Origin: an uncultured Erysipelotrichaceae bacterium
GTDB lineage: Bacteria > Bacillota_I > Bacilli_A > RF39 > UBA660
Direction: 5' to 3'
Assembly (NCBI GenBank): GCA_902800945.1
Contig: CADCFX010000008.1
Location: forward strand, 1-52,735
Length of the DNA: 52,735 nt
Shown: positions 1 through 9,367 of the stretch, piece after piece
How positions within the stretch are numbered: position 1 is the stretch's first letter
How the letters are laid out: every line of letters begins with the position of its first letter
The notes under the pieces: model-generated
What the model was told of the DNA's origin: nothing
The model's input: the letters and a program-made list of their open reading frames with translations, nothing else
The model's database searches: none
Made by a program: the position numbers and the translations under genes

Positions 1-22
1 TGTTCGAAAGAACATTTTTTAT
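1..22 (+). terminator. Rho-independent terminator of an upstream gene
   Basis: The stem TGTTC/GAACA closes a GAAA tetraloop and is followed by a T-run. It would end a gene lying to the left of the window. Confidence 0.6.
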
Positions 23-78
23 TTCCTTTTATTTAAACTAAAAATATATTATAATAAAGAAGAATAGAGGTGTGTTTA

Positions 79-2109
79 ATGAATCCAGATTTAGTACATT
101 CATTAAATAGTTTAAGAGTATTAAGCGTCGATATGATTAACCAAGCAGGAAGTGGGCATCCGGGTATTGCTCTAGGTGCGGCTCCCATAATATATTCCCT
201 TTATGCTAATCATTTAAAAATAAATCCTGTCGATCCAAATTGGGTTAATAGAGATCGTTTTGTTATGTCTGCAGGACACGGCTCCTCTCTGCTATATGCA
301 ACCTTATTTATGGCGGGATTTGATATATCTATAGATGATTTGGTTAACTTCCGCCGGCTCGATTCTAAAACGCCAGGGCATCCAGAATTAGGAAAAACAC
401 CAGGAGTTGATATTTCTACCGGGGCGCTAGGCCAAGGGGTTGCTAATGCTGTCGGTATGGCTATCGCCGAAAAATATTTAAGAACTCTAGCTGAAGATGC
501 AATGCCAAAGCAAAAACTGATTGACTATTATACATATGTCCTTGCTAGTGACGGAGACCTAATGGAAGGCGTAGCGGAAGAGGCAGCCGCTATCGCCGGC
601 AATTTGGTATTAGACCACTTAATAATATTGTACGACTCCAACGATGTAACTTTAGACGGGCCTTTAAAACTATCTTCTTCTGAAGACATAATAAAAAAAT
701 ACTTGGCGATGGGCTTTGAAGTAGATTATGTTAAAGAAGGAAACGACGTAAGTGAAATAGATAAAGCTATAGAGAGAGCTAAATACAATAAAAAACCGAC
801 CTTAATAGAAATAAAGACCGTTATTGGCCGAGGCTCAATCAACGAAGGTAAGAGCCTTGTTCATGGAAAAGCATTAACAAATGACGATATTCAAGCCCTT
901 CGAAAAAAATATAAAATAAATACTGGTCCAATGGAAATAACCGAAAATGCTGTAAAATACATGCGTTATTCCATTGCTCGTAGAATTAATAGCGAATATA
1001 CAAGTTGGCAGAAATTGGTAAAAGAATTAAAATCTAACGGAAGTGACGGAGCCAAGAAAATTATCCATTTTTTAGAAACTAAAGATATCGGTGCTCAAAT
1101 TAATTCCGAAAGTTTTCGAATTCAAAACGATTATAACGAAGAACTAAGAGAATCTAACTCTAAAATGTTGAACTTATTATCCGAAAGAACCAAGTTCTTT
1201 TTAGGGGGCAGCGCCGACGTTTCATCATCTTCTCACACTAAATTGTTTAAAGAAATCGAAATGAGTAAAAAGTATCCCGCTGGAAGAAATATTTATTTTG
1301 GTGTTAGAGAGCATGGAATGGCTGCAATCTTAAATGGTTTATCCTTAAGTGGTATAAAAACCTTTGCTTCTTGTTTTTTATGTTTTGCTGATTACCTAAT
1401 ACCAGCCATGCGAATGACTTGTCTAATGAATTTACCCGTTACTTATGTATTTACTCATGACTCGGTATCAATTGGTGCTGATGGGCCTTCTCATCAACCG
1501 ATTGAACAATTGGCAAATATAAGAAACATTCCTAACATGATAGATTTTCGCCCGTGTGATATAAATGAAGTAATAGGAGTATGGGAATATATTACTCACA
1601 ATAATGTTCCCGCCTCAATTTTCCTATCCAAAGATGAAGCACATATTTTAGCTGGAACAGATGGAAAAAAAGTCGCCAAAGGCGCATATATATTACGTAG
1701 TGAAAAAATAAGGTTAGATGCCATCTTAGTATCTACCGGAATCGATATTACTACTACTTATTTAATAAGTGAAGAATTAAGAGCCAAAGGTATAGACACT
1801 AGAATAGTATCTATGCCATCGATGAATCTATTTAAAAAACAACCATTAGAATATCAAGAACAAATATTGCCAAAAACAGCTAAAATAATTACCATTGAAG
1901 CTGGTTCTACCATGTGCTGGAACTACTTCACCAAATACACTATTGGTATAAATGAATTTGGCGTGAGCGCACCTAAACAAGATGTTTTAGAAAGACTAAA
2001 CTTCAATTACGAAGCTATACTAGGCAAAATAGAAGAATATATCAGTATTAACGATGGAACAACTCCAACAGTTTTACCAGCTTCAGAACAACAAAGTGAG
2101 ACTTTATAA
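79..2109 (+). CDS. tkt: Transketolase
   Basis: Thiamine-diphosphate enzyme of the non-oxidative pentose phosphate pathway that moves two-carbon ketol units between sugar phosphates in the cytosol. The 676-residue length fits the family. The N-terminal half carries the ThDP/Mg2+ motif SDGDLMEGVAEE and the GHPELGKTPG loop. The middle has the glutamate-containing GVREHGMAA motif that activates the cofactor, followed by the FTHDSVSIGADGPSHQP segment. An in-frame GTG lies nine bases upstream, but it overlaps the ribosome-binding site GAGGTG, so the ATG is the better start. A TATAATAAAG box just upstream suggests its own promoter. Family assignment is secure. Confidence 0.95.
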   Translation: MNPDLVHSLNSLRVLSVDMINQAGSGHPGIALGAAPIIYSLYANHLKINPVDPNWVNRDRFVMSAGHGSSLLYATLFMAGFDISIDDLVNFRRLDSKTPGHPELGKTPGVDISTGALGQGVANAVGMAIAEKYLRTLAEDAMPKQKLIDYYTYVLASDGDLMEGVAEEAAAIAGNLVLDHLIILYDSNDVTLDGPLKLSSSEDIIKKYLAMGFEVDYVKEGNDVSEIDKAIERAKYNKKPTLIEIKTVIGRGSINEGKSLVHGKALTNDDIQALRKKYKINTGPMEITENAVKYMRYSIARRINSEYTSWQKLVKELKSNGSDGAKKIIHFLETKDIGAQINSESFRIQNDYNEELRESNSKMLNLLSERTKFFLGGSADVSSSSHTKLFKEIEMSKKYPAGRNIYFGVREHGMAAILNGLSLSGIKTFASCFLCFADYLIPAMRMTCLMNLPVTYVFTHDSVSIGADGPSHQPIEQLANIRNIPNMIDFRPCDINEVIGVWEYITHNNVPASIFLSKDEAHILAGTDGKKVAKGAYILRSEKIRLDAILVSTGIDITTTYLISEELRAKGIDTRIVSMPSMNLFKKQPLEYQEQILPKTAKIITIEAGSTMCWNYFTKYTIGINEFGVSAPKQDVLERLNFNYEAILGKIEEYISINDGTTPTVLPASEQQSETL

Positions 2110-2163
2110 ATATACTTGTCTAAAAAGAATTTATAATATAAAATATTATTGCGAGGTGAAGAA

Positions 2164-2373
2164 ATGTTATTAGATATCTTATATGTTATAATCGGACTTA
2201 TCGTTGGCTTAGTAATTGGATTCTTTATTGCTAAACACGTATTTAAAAAACAACTAGAAGAGAATCCTCCAATAAACGAAAAAATGATTGAAGCGATGAT
2301 GTCCCAAATGGGAAGAAAACCTTCTCAAAAACAAGTAAAACAGGTAATGGCCCAAATGAATAAATATAGATAA
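2164..2373 (+). CDS. yneF: YneF-family small membrane protein (UPF0154)
   Basis: Protein of 69 residues with one N-terminal membrane helix rich in Gly, Val and Ile, then a basic cytoplasmic tail containing [20 protein letters not shown], which is characteristic of the YneF/UPF0154 family. The function of the family is unknown. The ATG is preceded by GAGGTGAAGAA, so the upstream in-frame TTG is not the start. A strong hairpin terminator follows immediately, so it may be co-transcribed with transketolase or be monocistronic. Confidence 0.85.
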   Translation: MLLDILYVIIGLIVGLVIGFFIAKHVFKKQLEENPPINEKMIEAMMSQMGRKPSQKQVKQVMAQMNKYR

Positions 2374-2395
2374 GATCAGAAATGATCTTTTTTAT
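2372..2395 (+). terminator. Terminator after yneF
   Basis: AAGATCA/TGATCTT stem with a GAAA loop and a T-run. Confidence 0.85.
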
Positions 2396-2452
2396 ATAGC
2401 ATCTTGTATAAATAATCTAATAGTATTATACTCGTTATGATAGAGGTGTAAC

Positions 2453-4069
2453 ATGGAAAAGAGAACTATCAATATTTTAAGTATTTTATATTCCTTATTT
2501 ATTATAATTGGTCTATCATTTATGGTTAATGGTGATTTCTCTTTAATCACCAATTCCATAATAAATATACTTATCTCAACTATTAGTTTTATCATGCTTT
2601 TCTTCTTATTTAAATACATCCTAATCTTATCGAGTAAGTATCTAGACAAATATAAATTTCCAGACTCTAATCCTCAGAACAAATTACTAATCCTTTTTGA
2701 TAAACATCCAATACTATTTAGTATAATAGTTATGTTTATTTGCTGGCTACCATACATAATTGCTTATTATCCAGGAATAATTAACAAAGATAATGTGTTC
2801 CAAATAAAACAATACTTTGGAATAGATAATAAATATTCATATTACGTAAACTTAATTGACAGTACTCAAATAATAACTAATCACCATCCGTATTTTCACA
2901 CAATTCTACTAGGAACTTGTATTAAAATTGGAAAAGAATTATTTAGCACCAACTTTGGCTTTTTCCTCTTTACCATTCTTCAAGCAAGTACTTTCATATT
3001 TACACTTTCATATAGCATTTACTATTTAAAGAAAAATAATATTAATTATCACTATCGTCTAATACTACTAATGATATATTCATTTGTTCCATTTTTCCCG
3101 TTTTATGCTATTACTTTAGTTAAAGACAGCTTGTATACGTGTTATTTCCTTTTATATTTGATTATTCTCCATAGTACTTTAAAAGAAGGAATAACTATAA
3201 AAAAATCTATTCAAATTATCATTATTGCAGTGTTACTTTTCCTTTTCAGAAACAATGGCATATATACCTTCCTACTATCTTTTCCTTTCTTATTAATTAA
3301 TAATAAAAAAGTAGGAAAATACTTGATTATAATCTTAATTGTATTTGGAAGCTATAAAACCTATAACAACATTATTTTACCAAGTCTAAAAGTAACACCG
3401 ACGAGCATTAGAGAGGCTCTATCAATACCTTTCCAACAGACAGCTAGATATATTAATTATCATGAAAAAGACTTGAGCCAAAAAGATAAAAAAATCATTA
3501 ATAATGTACTAAACTATAAAAAAATAAAAAAGAATTACAAACCAGAGTTATCTGACCCCGTAAAAAACACTTTTAATAAGGATTCTTCCAAAAAAGATTT
3601 AAAAGCATACCTAGGAGTATGGTTTAAAGGGCTATTAAAACATCCCGTTACTTATATTGAAGCTACGATAGGGAATATATATGGTTATTTCTGCCCACTA
3701 AAAACTAATTGGTACATATATCATGAATATCGTACAGAGCTAAAAGAAGAGGATAATATAGATTATCATTTTAATTCCCTAGAGACACTTCGTCTTATTA
3801 TTTCAGGTTATGGAGTCCTATTCCCTTATATACCATTTATAGGATTGTTAGCAAATATTGGTATAAATACTTGGCTATTACTCTTCTTAATTCACTATTT
3901 GTTTAATAAGAAAAGATTTAAAGACATTATCTGTCTAGCTCCTTCACTAATAACCTTATTAGTATGTATAGCTTCGCCAGCCAATACTTATTTCCGCTAT
4001 GTATTACCAATAATGATGAGCAACCCATTTTTAACACTATTAATTATCACTAAAAAAGAACCAAAATAA
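2453..4069 (+). CDS. Polytopic membrane protein, GT-C/DUF6020-like
   Basis: Membrane protein of 538 residues with roughly ten to twelve hydrophobic segments. After the third or fourth helix it has an extracytoplasmic-looking loop with YYPGIINKDNVFQIKQYFGI and NHHPYFHTILLG. This Asp/Gln...HHP pattern is typical of DUF6020-type proteins related to GT-C glycosyltransferases, which use lipid-linked sugars. That suggests transfer of a sugar or polyol-phosphate to a surface polymer, but the substrate cannot be read from the sequence. The start is supported by GAGGTG six bases upstream. The gene stands alone between two terminators. Confidence 0.6.
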   Translation: MEKRTINILSILYSLFIIIGLSFMVNGDFSLITNSIINILISTISFIMLFFLFKYILILSSKYLDKYKFPDSNPQNKLLILFDKHPILFSIIVMFICWLPYIIAYYPGIINKDNVFQIKQYFGIDNKYSYYVNLIDSTQIITNHHPYFHTILLGTCIKIGKELFSTNFGFFLFTILQASTFIFTLSYSIYYLKKNNINYHYRLILLMIYSFVPFFPFYAITLVKDSLYTCYFLLYLIILHSTLKEGITIKKSIQIIIIAVLLFLFRNNGIYTFLLSFPFLLINNKKVGKYLIIILIVFGSYKTYNNIILPSLKVTPTSIREALSIPFQQTARYINYHEKDLSQKDKKIINNVLNYKKIKKNYKPELSDPVKNTFNKDSSKKDLKAYLGVWFKGLLKHPVTYIEATIGNIYGYFCPLKTNWYIYHEYRTELKEEDNIDYHFNSLETLRLIISGYGVLFPYIPFIGLLANIGINTWLLLFLIHYLFNKKRFKDIICLAPSLITLLVCIASPANTYFRYVLPIMMSNPFLTLLIITKKEPK

Positions 4070-4070
4070 A

Positions 4071-4096
4071 AAAAGGATGATGAAAGTCATCCTTTT
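4071..4096 (+). terminator. Terminator after the DUF6020-like gene
   Basis: Perfect 10-bp stem AAAAGGATGA/TCATCCTTTT with a 6-nt loop, isolating the upstream gene from essC. Confidence 0.85.
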
Positions 4097-4133
4097 ATGC
4101 TATAATAATCTAGAAGGATAGAGAGTGGTTAGT

Positions 4134-7100
4134 ATGAAATTAGCTATTGGTAATAAATACAATTTAAAACTATATATAATTCCTGAATCAATAGAAGATA
4201 CATATCTTATTAAATACCATTCTCCAATTGACAACGAAGGAAAAAATATAATTATTGTTAAAAATAAAGAAAAACTAATTATAAATAGCAATCTTAATAT
4301 GAATTTATATGAAAATGATAGAAGTGCTGAAAAGATAGAACTTAAAATATATAAGAATTATAAACTAATAATAAATGATACAGGAGAAGAATTATATTTA
4401 TACTGCCTACCTAACGAAATGGAATATCAAGATTATGCTATAGAAAAAACAACACTAAAAATTGGTCAAAGCCCTAGCAATGAAATATCTCTAAAAGAGC
4501 CCTTATTCAAAACAACTATTGTAGAAATAAATAAAATTGAAAACGAATGGTTTATAAAATCAGAAAAAGTTCCTGTGTATATAAATAAGAATACCACTAA
4601 TAATACAAAACTAAATTATGGAGATGAATTATTCATCGGCGGTCTAAAATTAATCTGGTTAAAGGGATTCGTTAGATTAAACTACCTCCCTAATTGTCTA
4701 ATATATATTCCAGAATTTGATATTAACAAGTATAAAGATACATATAAAAAAAATGTAAAACTCCAAGAATTTGATCAAAAGAAAAAAGAAGAAGCAGAAG
4801 AATTAGAGGACAGCGAAACAATAGTATTAGAAAATCCGCCATTACCAGAAAAGAATAATGAATTATACTATTTTATTGCACTAGGAGCATCTTTTACTCT
4901 TGCTATAACTTCATTAGCAACACTCCTAACAGTGTTTCTTTCTGTTGCTTCAAAAAGCAGTAGTATCAAAGAAGAAAAAAATCTGATAATAATAAGTGTC
5001 TTCTTAATATTTTGCTCCATAATATTTCCTTTTCTCATCAAAATACTTCAAAAAAGTAGCAACGAAAAAAAAGAAGGGAAAAGAATACTTTTATATAGTG
5101 AATATTTAAAAAGACAAAAAGAAACAATTGCTAATTTCGTAACTAAAAAAGCAAACTATATAAAAAGAAAATATCCAAGTAGCGAAGAGTGGCAAAAAAG
5201 AGTATTGGATAATACAATATGGAACAGAGATATCGATAGTGATGACTTTCTAACGCTTAGATTTGGTACAGGCGACATACAAGCTGATATTAACATAGAT
5301 AGCCATAAACTTAGTTTTACATATGAAAATCCTATATTAAAAGAACAACTAAATGATATCCAAAACTATTCATTATCTATGAAAAATACTCCTATTCCTA
5401 TATCTTTAACAAAGAATAGTTTCTTACCAATAATAATCAAAGAAGATTACTATAATTCCTATATTGAAATGCTTCTTCTACAATTAATCTCTTTTCATAA
5501 TAATAATCTTAAATTAGTATTCTTAGTATCAGAAGAAAACTGTAATCTTTGGAATAATTATAAATTCCTTCCACATGTAGATGATAATCAAAATGAAATA
5601 AGGTTCTTTGCTTATGATAAAATTGATACTAATAATATAATTAATTACTTAGAAGAAGCATATCAAAACAGAATTCAAAAATTAAAGAATAGCAGTATTC
5701 AAGATAATAAAGAATACTATACATCTTTTAATAATTATTATTTAATTATAACTGATAGATTGCAGGATATATTAAATTACGAAATAATCAACAAAATAAT
5801 AAGCGGAGATAATTATGGCTTTTCTCTATTGTCATTTGAAAGACACAAAAAGTATATTGAATATAAAACGTATATAGAAGTTAAAGAAGACATAATAGTT
5901 TCCAAAAATATAAAGGGAAATGGCGGAATACCAAATACATTTAAACCTGATTTCCCTAAAAAAATAGATATATACAATATAGTTAAGAAAATGGCCAATC
6001 TACCAGTGCTAGAGTATAATTCGAAGACTGCTTTACCAAAAGAAATATCTCTTTTAGATCTATACAAAGTTGGAAAAGTAGAACAATTAAATATACTTGA
6101 TAGATGGGAAAAGAATAATACCTTATTATCACTAGGATGCCCGATAGGTGCTACAAATAATAATGAGATAATTGAGATGAATCTTCACGAACATCAACAA
6201 GGGCCAAATTGTTTGATTTCGGGAATGGTTGGATCGGGAAAGTTGGAACTGCTAAAAACATATATTACATCTATGTGTATTAATTATAGTCCTAAAGAAG
6301 TTCAATTTATACTGATTGATTATAAAAACGCCGGCCTTGTTAAAACATTTAAAAATAATCTGCCTCATATCGTAGGAACCTTGACAGAACTCGAACAATC
6401 TGAACTATATAGATTCTATATATATTTAAATAACGAAATAAATAAAAGGAAAGAATTATTCACTAATATTCAGAAAAAGACTAATGAGATTACCATGAAT
6501 ATATATAAATATCAGAAACTATATAACGAAGGAATAGTATCAGAAAAAATTCCTCACTTATTTATAATATGCTACGAGTATTTTGAATTATATACCCAAC
6601 ATCAAGACTACTTATCAGATCTTTTAAATCTAATTTATAGCGCAAGTTACGTTGGTATACACTTAATATTATGTACCCAAAAACCATCAGAAGTATTAAA
6701 TAACCAAATATTAAATAATTCTAAATTAAAAATTAGTTTAAAAGTACAATCACTCATTGATAGTGAAAAAGTGTTAAATAGAAGAGAAGCTGCCAGTATT
6801 AGTAATCCCGGTCGCTTTTACTACGAAGTCGGTTACAACGAATCATTTAAACAAGTTCAAGGGGCATTAGGAAGTTCCTTCTATAATCCCCAAGAAGTAT
6901 ATAGCGAAAAAATAGATGATACCCTTAATTTTATTACTAATAGTGGGATAATATATAAAGAAGCGAATGAAGAGAAGGTAATACTAAATAAAAATAACGG
7001 CTCTGAAATAGATAATATATGCAAATATATATTAACTCTAAGCAAGAACGACGAAAAAGAAATACTTTATTTGCCTAGTTTGGAAGAAAACTTGTCGTTA

Positions 7101-7970
7101 AGCAAAATAATTAGAAAATATAATTTTAAAGCAGATAGTTATCGGTATAAAGCAATCATTGGAGAATATGATAAACCATCAAATAAAGAACAAAGTATAT
7201 TTACTATTGATTTAGAAACTTCTGGGAATGTATTGGTTTATGGACTACCAGGGTCAGGTAAAACTAGCCATCTGCTAACTATACTATTTTCCATCTGTTT
7301 ATTCCATAGTCCTAAAGACCTAAACGTCTATATTTTAGACGATTCTAAAGAAGAATTAAAATCATTTGGTAAAATGCCTCAAGTGGGGGAATACATTTCT
7401 GATTATGAAGAAGAAAAAGCAGAAATACTATTAGAGTTTTTAAACAAAGAAATAGATAAAAGAAAAACATCTATGAAAAGCTATAACAATTCGTTCATAG
7501 ATTATAATACTAATTCTCCTTACAATCTGCCTTTAATACTAATAGCTATAAAAGATTATAAAAAATTCATCCTTAAAAACAACAAATTAGAAGAACAATA
7601 CAATTATATTCTAAAAGAAGGATCAAGCTTGGGAATAATATTCATAACTACTGCTATTGAAGAAAAATATTTAACTAACGAGACTAAAACCAGTTTTCAC
7701 ACTATGCTCGGAACACAATTCGCCGATCAATTTGACTATAGGTATCTATTAGACGCGCCAAAAGGATTGGTTCCCAAAAAATGTTTTGGGAGAGGCTTAG
7801 CCAAGATTAATGGAGAAGTAGTAGAATACCAATGCGCGTTCATAGCATCTAGCGATGAAATTGATAAAATAATTGTTGAAAACGCTATTGAACTTAAGAA
7901 TAATTACAAAACAAAAGTTAAACCTCTTTTAGTTAAACTAATGACAGGAGGAAAAAAGCATGAAAAATAA
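4134..7970 (+). CDS. essC: EssC-like type VII secretion FtsK/SpoIIIE ATPase
   Basis: Protein of about 1278 residues with EssC architecture. Residues 1-190 are two beta-rich FHA-like modules. About 245-310 hold two membrane helices. A long degenerate ATPase-like region follows, then two P-loop modules with Walker A GMVGSGK near 697-703 and GLPGSGKTS near 1037. The block TQKPSEVLNNQI...LKVQ...GRFYYEVGYNE is diagnostic of EssC/EccC. The known role is the hexameric motor of WXG100/LXG export. It is shorter than typical EssC (about 1480), consistent with loss of one C-terminal module. The first P-loop reads GSGKL, not GSGKS/T, and its Walker B reads FIICYEYFE without the usual Asp. A GTG start at 4125 is possible (AGAAGG upstream). 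It overlaps esaB. Confidence 0.85.
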   Translation: MKLAIGNKYNLKLYIIPESIEDTYLIKYHSPIDNEGKNIIIVKNKEKLIINSNLNMNLYENDRSAEKIELKIYKNYKLIINDTGEELYLYCLPNEMEYQDYAIEKTTLKIGQSPSNEISLKEPLFKTTIVEINKIENEWFIKSEKVPVYINKNTTNNTKLNYGDELFIGGLKLIWLKGFVRLNYLPNCLIYIPEFDINKYKDTYKKNVKLQEFDQKKKEEAEELEDSETIVLENPPLPEKNNELYYFIALGASFTLAITSLATLLTVFLSVASKSSSIKEEKNLIIISVFLIFCSIIFPFLIKILQKSSNEKKEGKRILLYSEYLKRQKETIANFVTKKANYIKRKYPSSEEWQKRVLDNTIWNRDIDSDDFLTLRFGTGDIQADINIDSHKLSFTYENPILKEQLNDIQNYSLSMKNTPIPISLTKNSFLPIIIKEDYYNSYIEMLLLQLISFHNNNLKLVFLVSEENCNLWNNYKFLPHVDDNQNEIRFFAYDKIDTNNIINYLEEAYQNRIQKLKNSSIQDNKEYYTSFNNYYLIITDRLQDILNYEIINKIISGDNYGFSLLSFERHKKYIEYKTYIEVKEDIIVSKNIKGNGGIPNTFKPDFPKKIDIYNIVKKMANLPVLEYNSKTALPKEISLLDLYKVGKVEQLNILDRWEKNNTLLSLGCPIGATNNNEIIEMNLHEHQQGPNCLISGMVGSGKLELLKTYITSMCINYSPKEVQFILIDYKNAGLVKTFKNNLPHIVGTLTELEQSELYRFYIYLNNEINKRKELFTNIQKKTNEITMNIYKYQKLYNEGIVSEKIPHLFIICYEYFELYTQHQDYLSDLLNLIYSASYVGIHLILCTQKPSEVLNNQILNNSKLKISLKVQSLIDSEKVLNRREAASISNPGRFYYEVGYNESFKQVQGALGSSFYNPQEVYSEKIDDTLNFITNSGIIYKEANEEKVILNKNNGSEIDNICKYILTLSKNDEKEILYLPSLEENLSLSKIIRKYNFKADSYRYKAIIGEYDKPSNKEQSIFTIDLETSGNVLVYGLPGSGKTSHLLTILFSICLFHSPKDLNVYILDDSKEELKSFGKMPQVGEYISDYEEEKAEILLEFLNKEIDKRKTSMKSYNNSFIDYNTNSPYNLPLILIAIKDYKKFILKNNKLEEQYNYILKEGSSLGIIFITTAIEEKYLTNETKTSFHTMLGTQFADQFDYRYLLDAPKGLVPKKCFGRGLAKINGEVVEYQCAFIASSDEIDKIIVENAIELKNNYKTKVKPLLVKLMTGGKKHEK

Positions 7971-8217
7971 AGTACTAGTAAATATTAGAATTCCTGAAAT
8001 TGATCAAGACTTTGATATATACTTACCTCTAAATAAAACAATAGAATCAATCATCGTGTTATTAGACAAAGCTATAAGCAGAAACAATAAAAGAGACTAT
8101 TTTTTAACCAAAAAAAGCATCCTAATGGACTATGAAACAGGAATAAAATACGATGGAAATAGTATGATTAAAGATACAGATATCAGAAATGGAAGTCGTT
8201 TAATACTATTATCATAA
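7960..8217 (+). CDS. esaB: EsaB/YukD-like ubiquitin-fold protein
   Basis: Small 85-residue protein with the beta-grasp pattern of YukD/EsaB: IPEIDQDFDIYLPLN, a central helix, and a C-terminal NGSRLILL strand. In Bacillus and Staphylococcus this protein is a regulatory or structural partner of the type VII secretion ATPase. Its ATG lies inside the 3' end of essC (11-bp overlap) behind a strong GGAGGAAAAA site, implying translational coupling. No WXG100 substrate, EssA or EssB gene is present in this window. Confidence 0.75.
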   Translation: MKNKVLVNIRIPEIDQDFDIYLPLNKTIESIIVLLDKAISRNNKRDYFLTKKSILMDYETGIKYDGNSMIKDTDIRNGSRLILLS

Positions 8218-8300
8218 TGAAAAAATAGTGTAAAATATCTTTTAAAAAAAGATAATCGTCTAAAATATGTAGTATAATTACTACAGAAAGAGGTGCTCAT

Positions 8301-9254
8301 ATGTTAATTTTAGCCAAATCAGCTATGGCTATGATGCTTGGTTTTATCTTAGCACTGATAACAGGATTAATATTATTGCCTATACTAAGAAAAAGGCACT
8401 TAGCTAAGAATGGAACTCCAACCTTAGGGGGCTTATTCTTTATTATACCTACCATACTAACTATAATAGTGTTAAAAATAAAAGGTAGTGTCGATATTTC
8501 CTATAACTTATTGATAATAATGTTTGTATTTATTGCCTATGCCGCTCTAGGCTTTTGCGATGATTACTTAAAAATAAAATTTCGCAATAATAAAGGGCTA
8601 ACAATAATGTTTAAACTACTATGTCAAATGCTAATAGCTTTAGTATTCTTCTATATTTATATAATAAATGGAGGAGAGCCAACCTTGGAAATATCTTCAT
8701 TAGGAATAGATATAAACCTAAAGTGGGGATACGGACTATTCATATTATTCCTTTTAGTTGGTACGTCTAATGCCGTTAATATAACTGATGGACTAGACGG
8801 ATTGGCAGGAGGATTGTCTACAATTGCCTTCTTGGCCTATGGTTTACTAGCCTGGGGAGCGACATGGATGAAGGGCTCTGAAGAAGTAGCAATATTTTGC
8901 TTTGTCCTAGTTGGAACCCTCATGGGATTCTTGATTTTTAATTCTCATCCTGCCAAAGTATTTATGGGTGATACCGGTTCTCTTGCTTTAGGAGGAGCTT
9001 TAGCTGCCGTGGCAATTCTTACCCGTCACGAATTATCTCTAGCCCTAGTAGGAGGAGTATTTGTAGTTGAGACACTATCTTCATTAATTCAAATGATATC
9101 GATTATCTATTTTAAAAGAAAAGTATTTAAAATGGCCCCTCTGCACCACCATTTTGAGCAATTGGGTTGGTCAGAAACAGACATAGTAAAAATGTTTTAC
9201 GTAGTCGGTTTAATACTTGCCATGGCTGCGGTAACATATGGTATTTGGATATAA
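8301..9254 (+). CDS. mraY: Phospho-N-acetylmuramoyl-pentapeptide transferase MraY
   Basis: Integral membrane enzyme of 317 residues that transfers phospho-MurNAc-pentapeptide from UDP to undecaprenyl phosphate, giving lipid I. Seen are the KNGTPTLGG loop near the N-terminus, FCDDYLKIK near residue 84, NITDGLDGLAGG near 159, FMGDTGSLALGG, and the APLHHHFEQLGWSE histidine motif near 279. About ten hydrophobic helices are present. A TATAAT box at 8273-8278 and AGAGGTG upstream of the ATG give it its own expression signals. It stands alone and not in an mra/dcw cluster. Confidence 0.97.
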   Translation: MLILAKSAMAMMLGFILALITGLILLPILRKRHLAKNGTPTLGGLFFIIPTILTIIVLKIKGSVDISYNLLIIMFVFIAYAALGFCDDYLKIKFRNNKGLTIMFKLLCQMLIALVFFYIYIINGGEPTLEISSLGIDINLKWGYGLFILFLLVGTSNAVNITDGLDGLAGGLSTIAFLAYGLLAWGATWMKGSEEVAIFCFVLVGTLMGFLIFNSHPAKVFMGDTGSLALGGALAAVAILTRHELSLALVGGVFVVETLSSLIQMISIIYFKRKVFKMAPLHHHFEQLGWSETDIVKMFYVVGLILAMAAVTYGIWI

Positions 9255-9280
9255 AAGATTGGCATAATCCAATCTTTTTA
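9254..9280 (+). terminator. Terminator after mraY
   Basis: Nine-base-pair stem AAAGATTGG/CCAATCTTT followed by Ts. Confidence 0.85.
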
Positions 9281-9291
9281 TATGAGAAAAA

Positions 9292-9319
9292 TTGATTTAT
9301 TATAAAAATAGGGTATAAT
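9292..9319 (+). promoter_or_regulatory. Sigma-A-type promoter
   Basis: TTGATT and TATAAT are separated by 16 bp. A perfect palindrome TTAGCGCTAA lies at 9331-9340, between this promoter and the downstream ribosome-binding site, and could be an operator. Confidence 0.65.
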
Positions 9320-9367
9320 ATTGGACAATTTTAGCGCTAACTAATTAAAGAGGGTGAGGTTGTAACT

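Noticed and set aside
4134-8217. DNA translocase FtsK/SpoIIIE for chromosome segregation
   Set aside because: FHA-like N-terminus, the two membrane helices, and the TQKP...LKVQ...GRFYYEVG block fit EssC, and the EsaB partner overlaps it.
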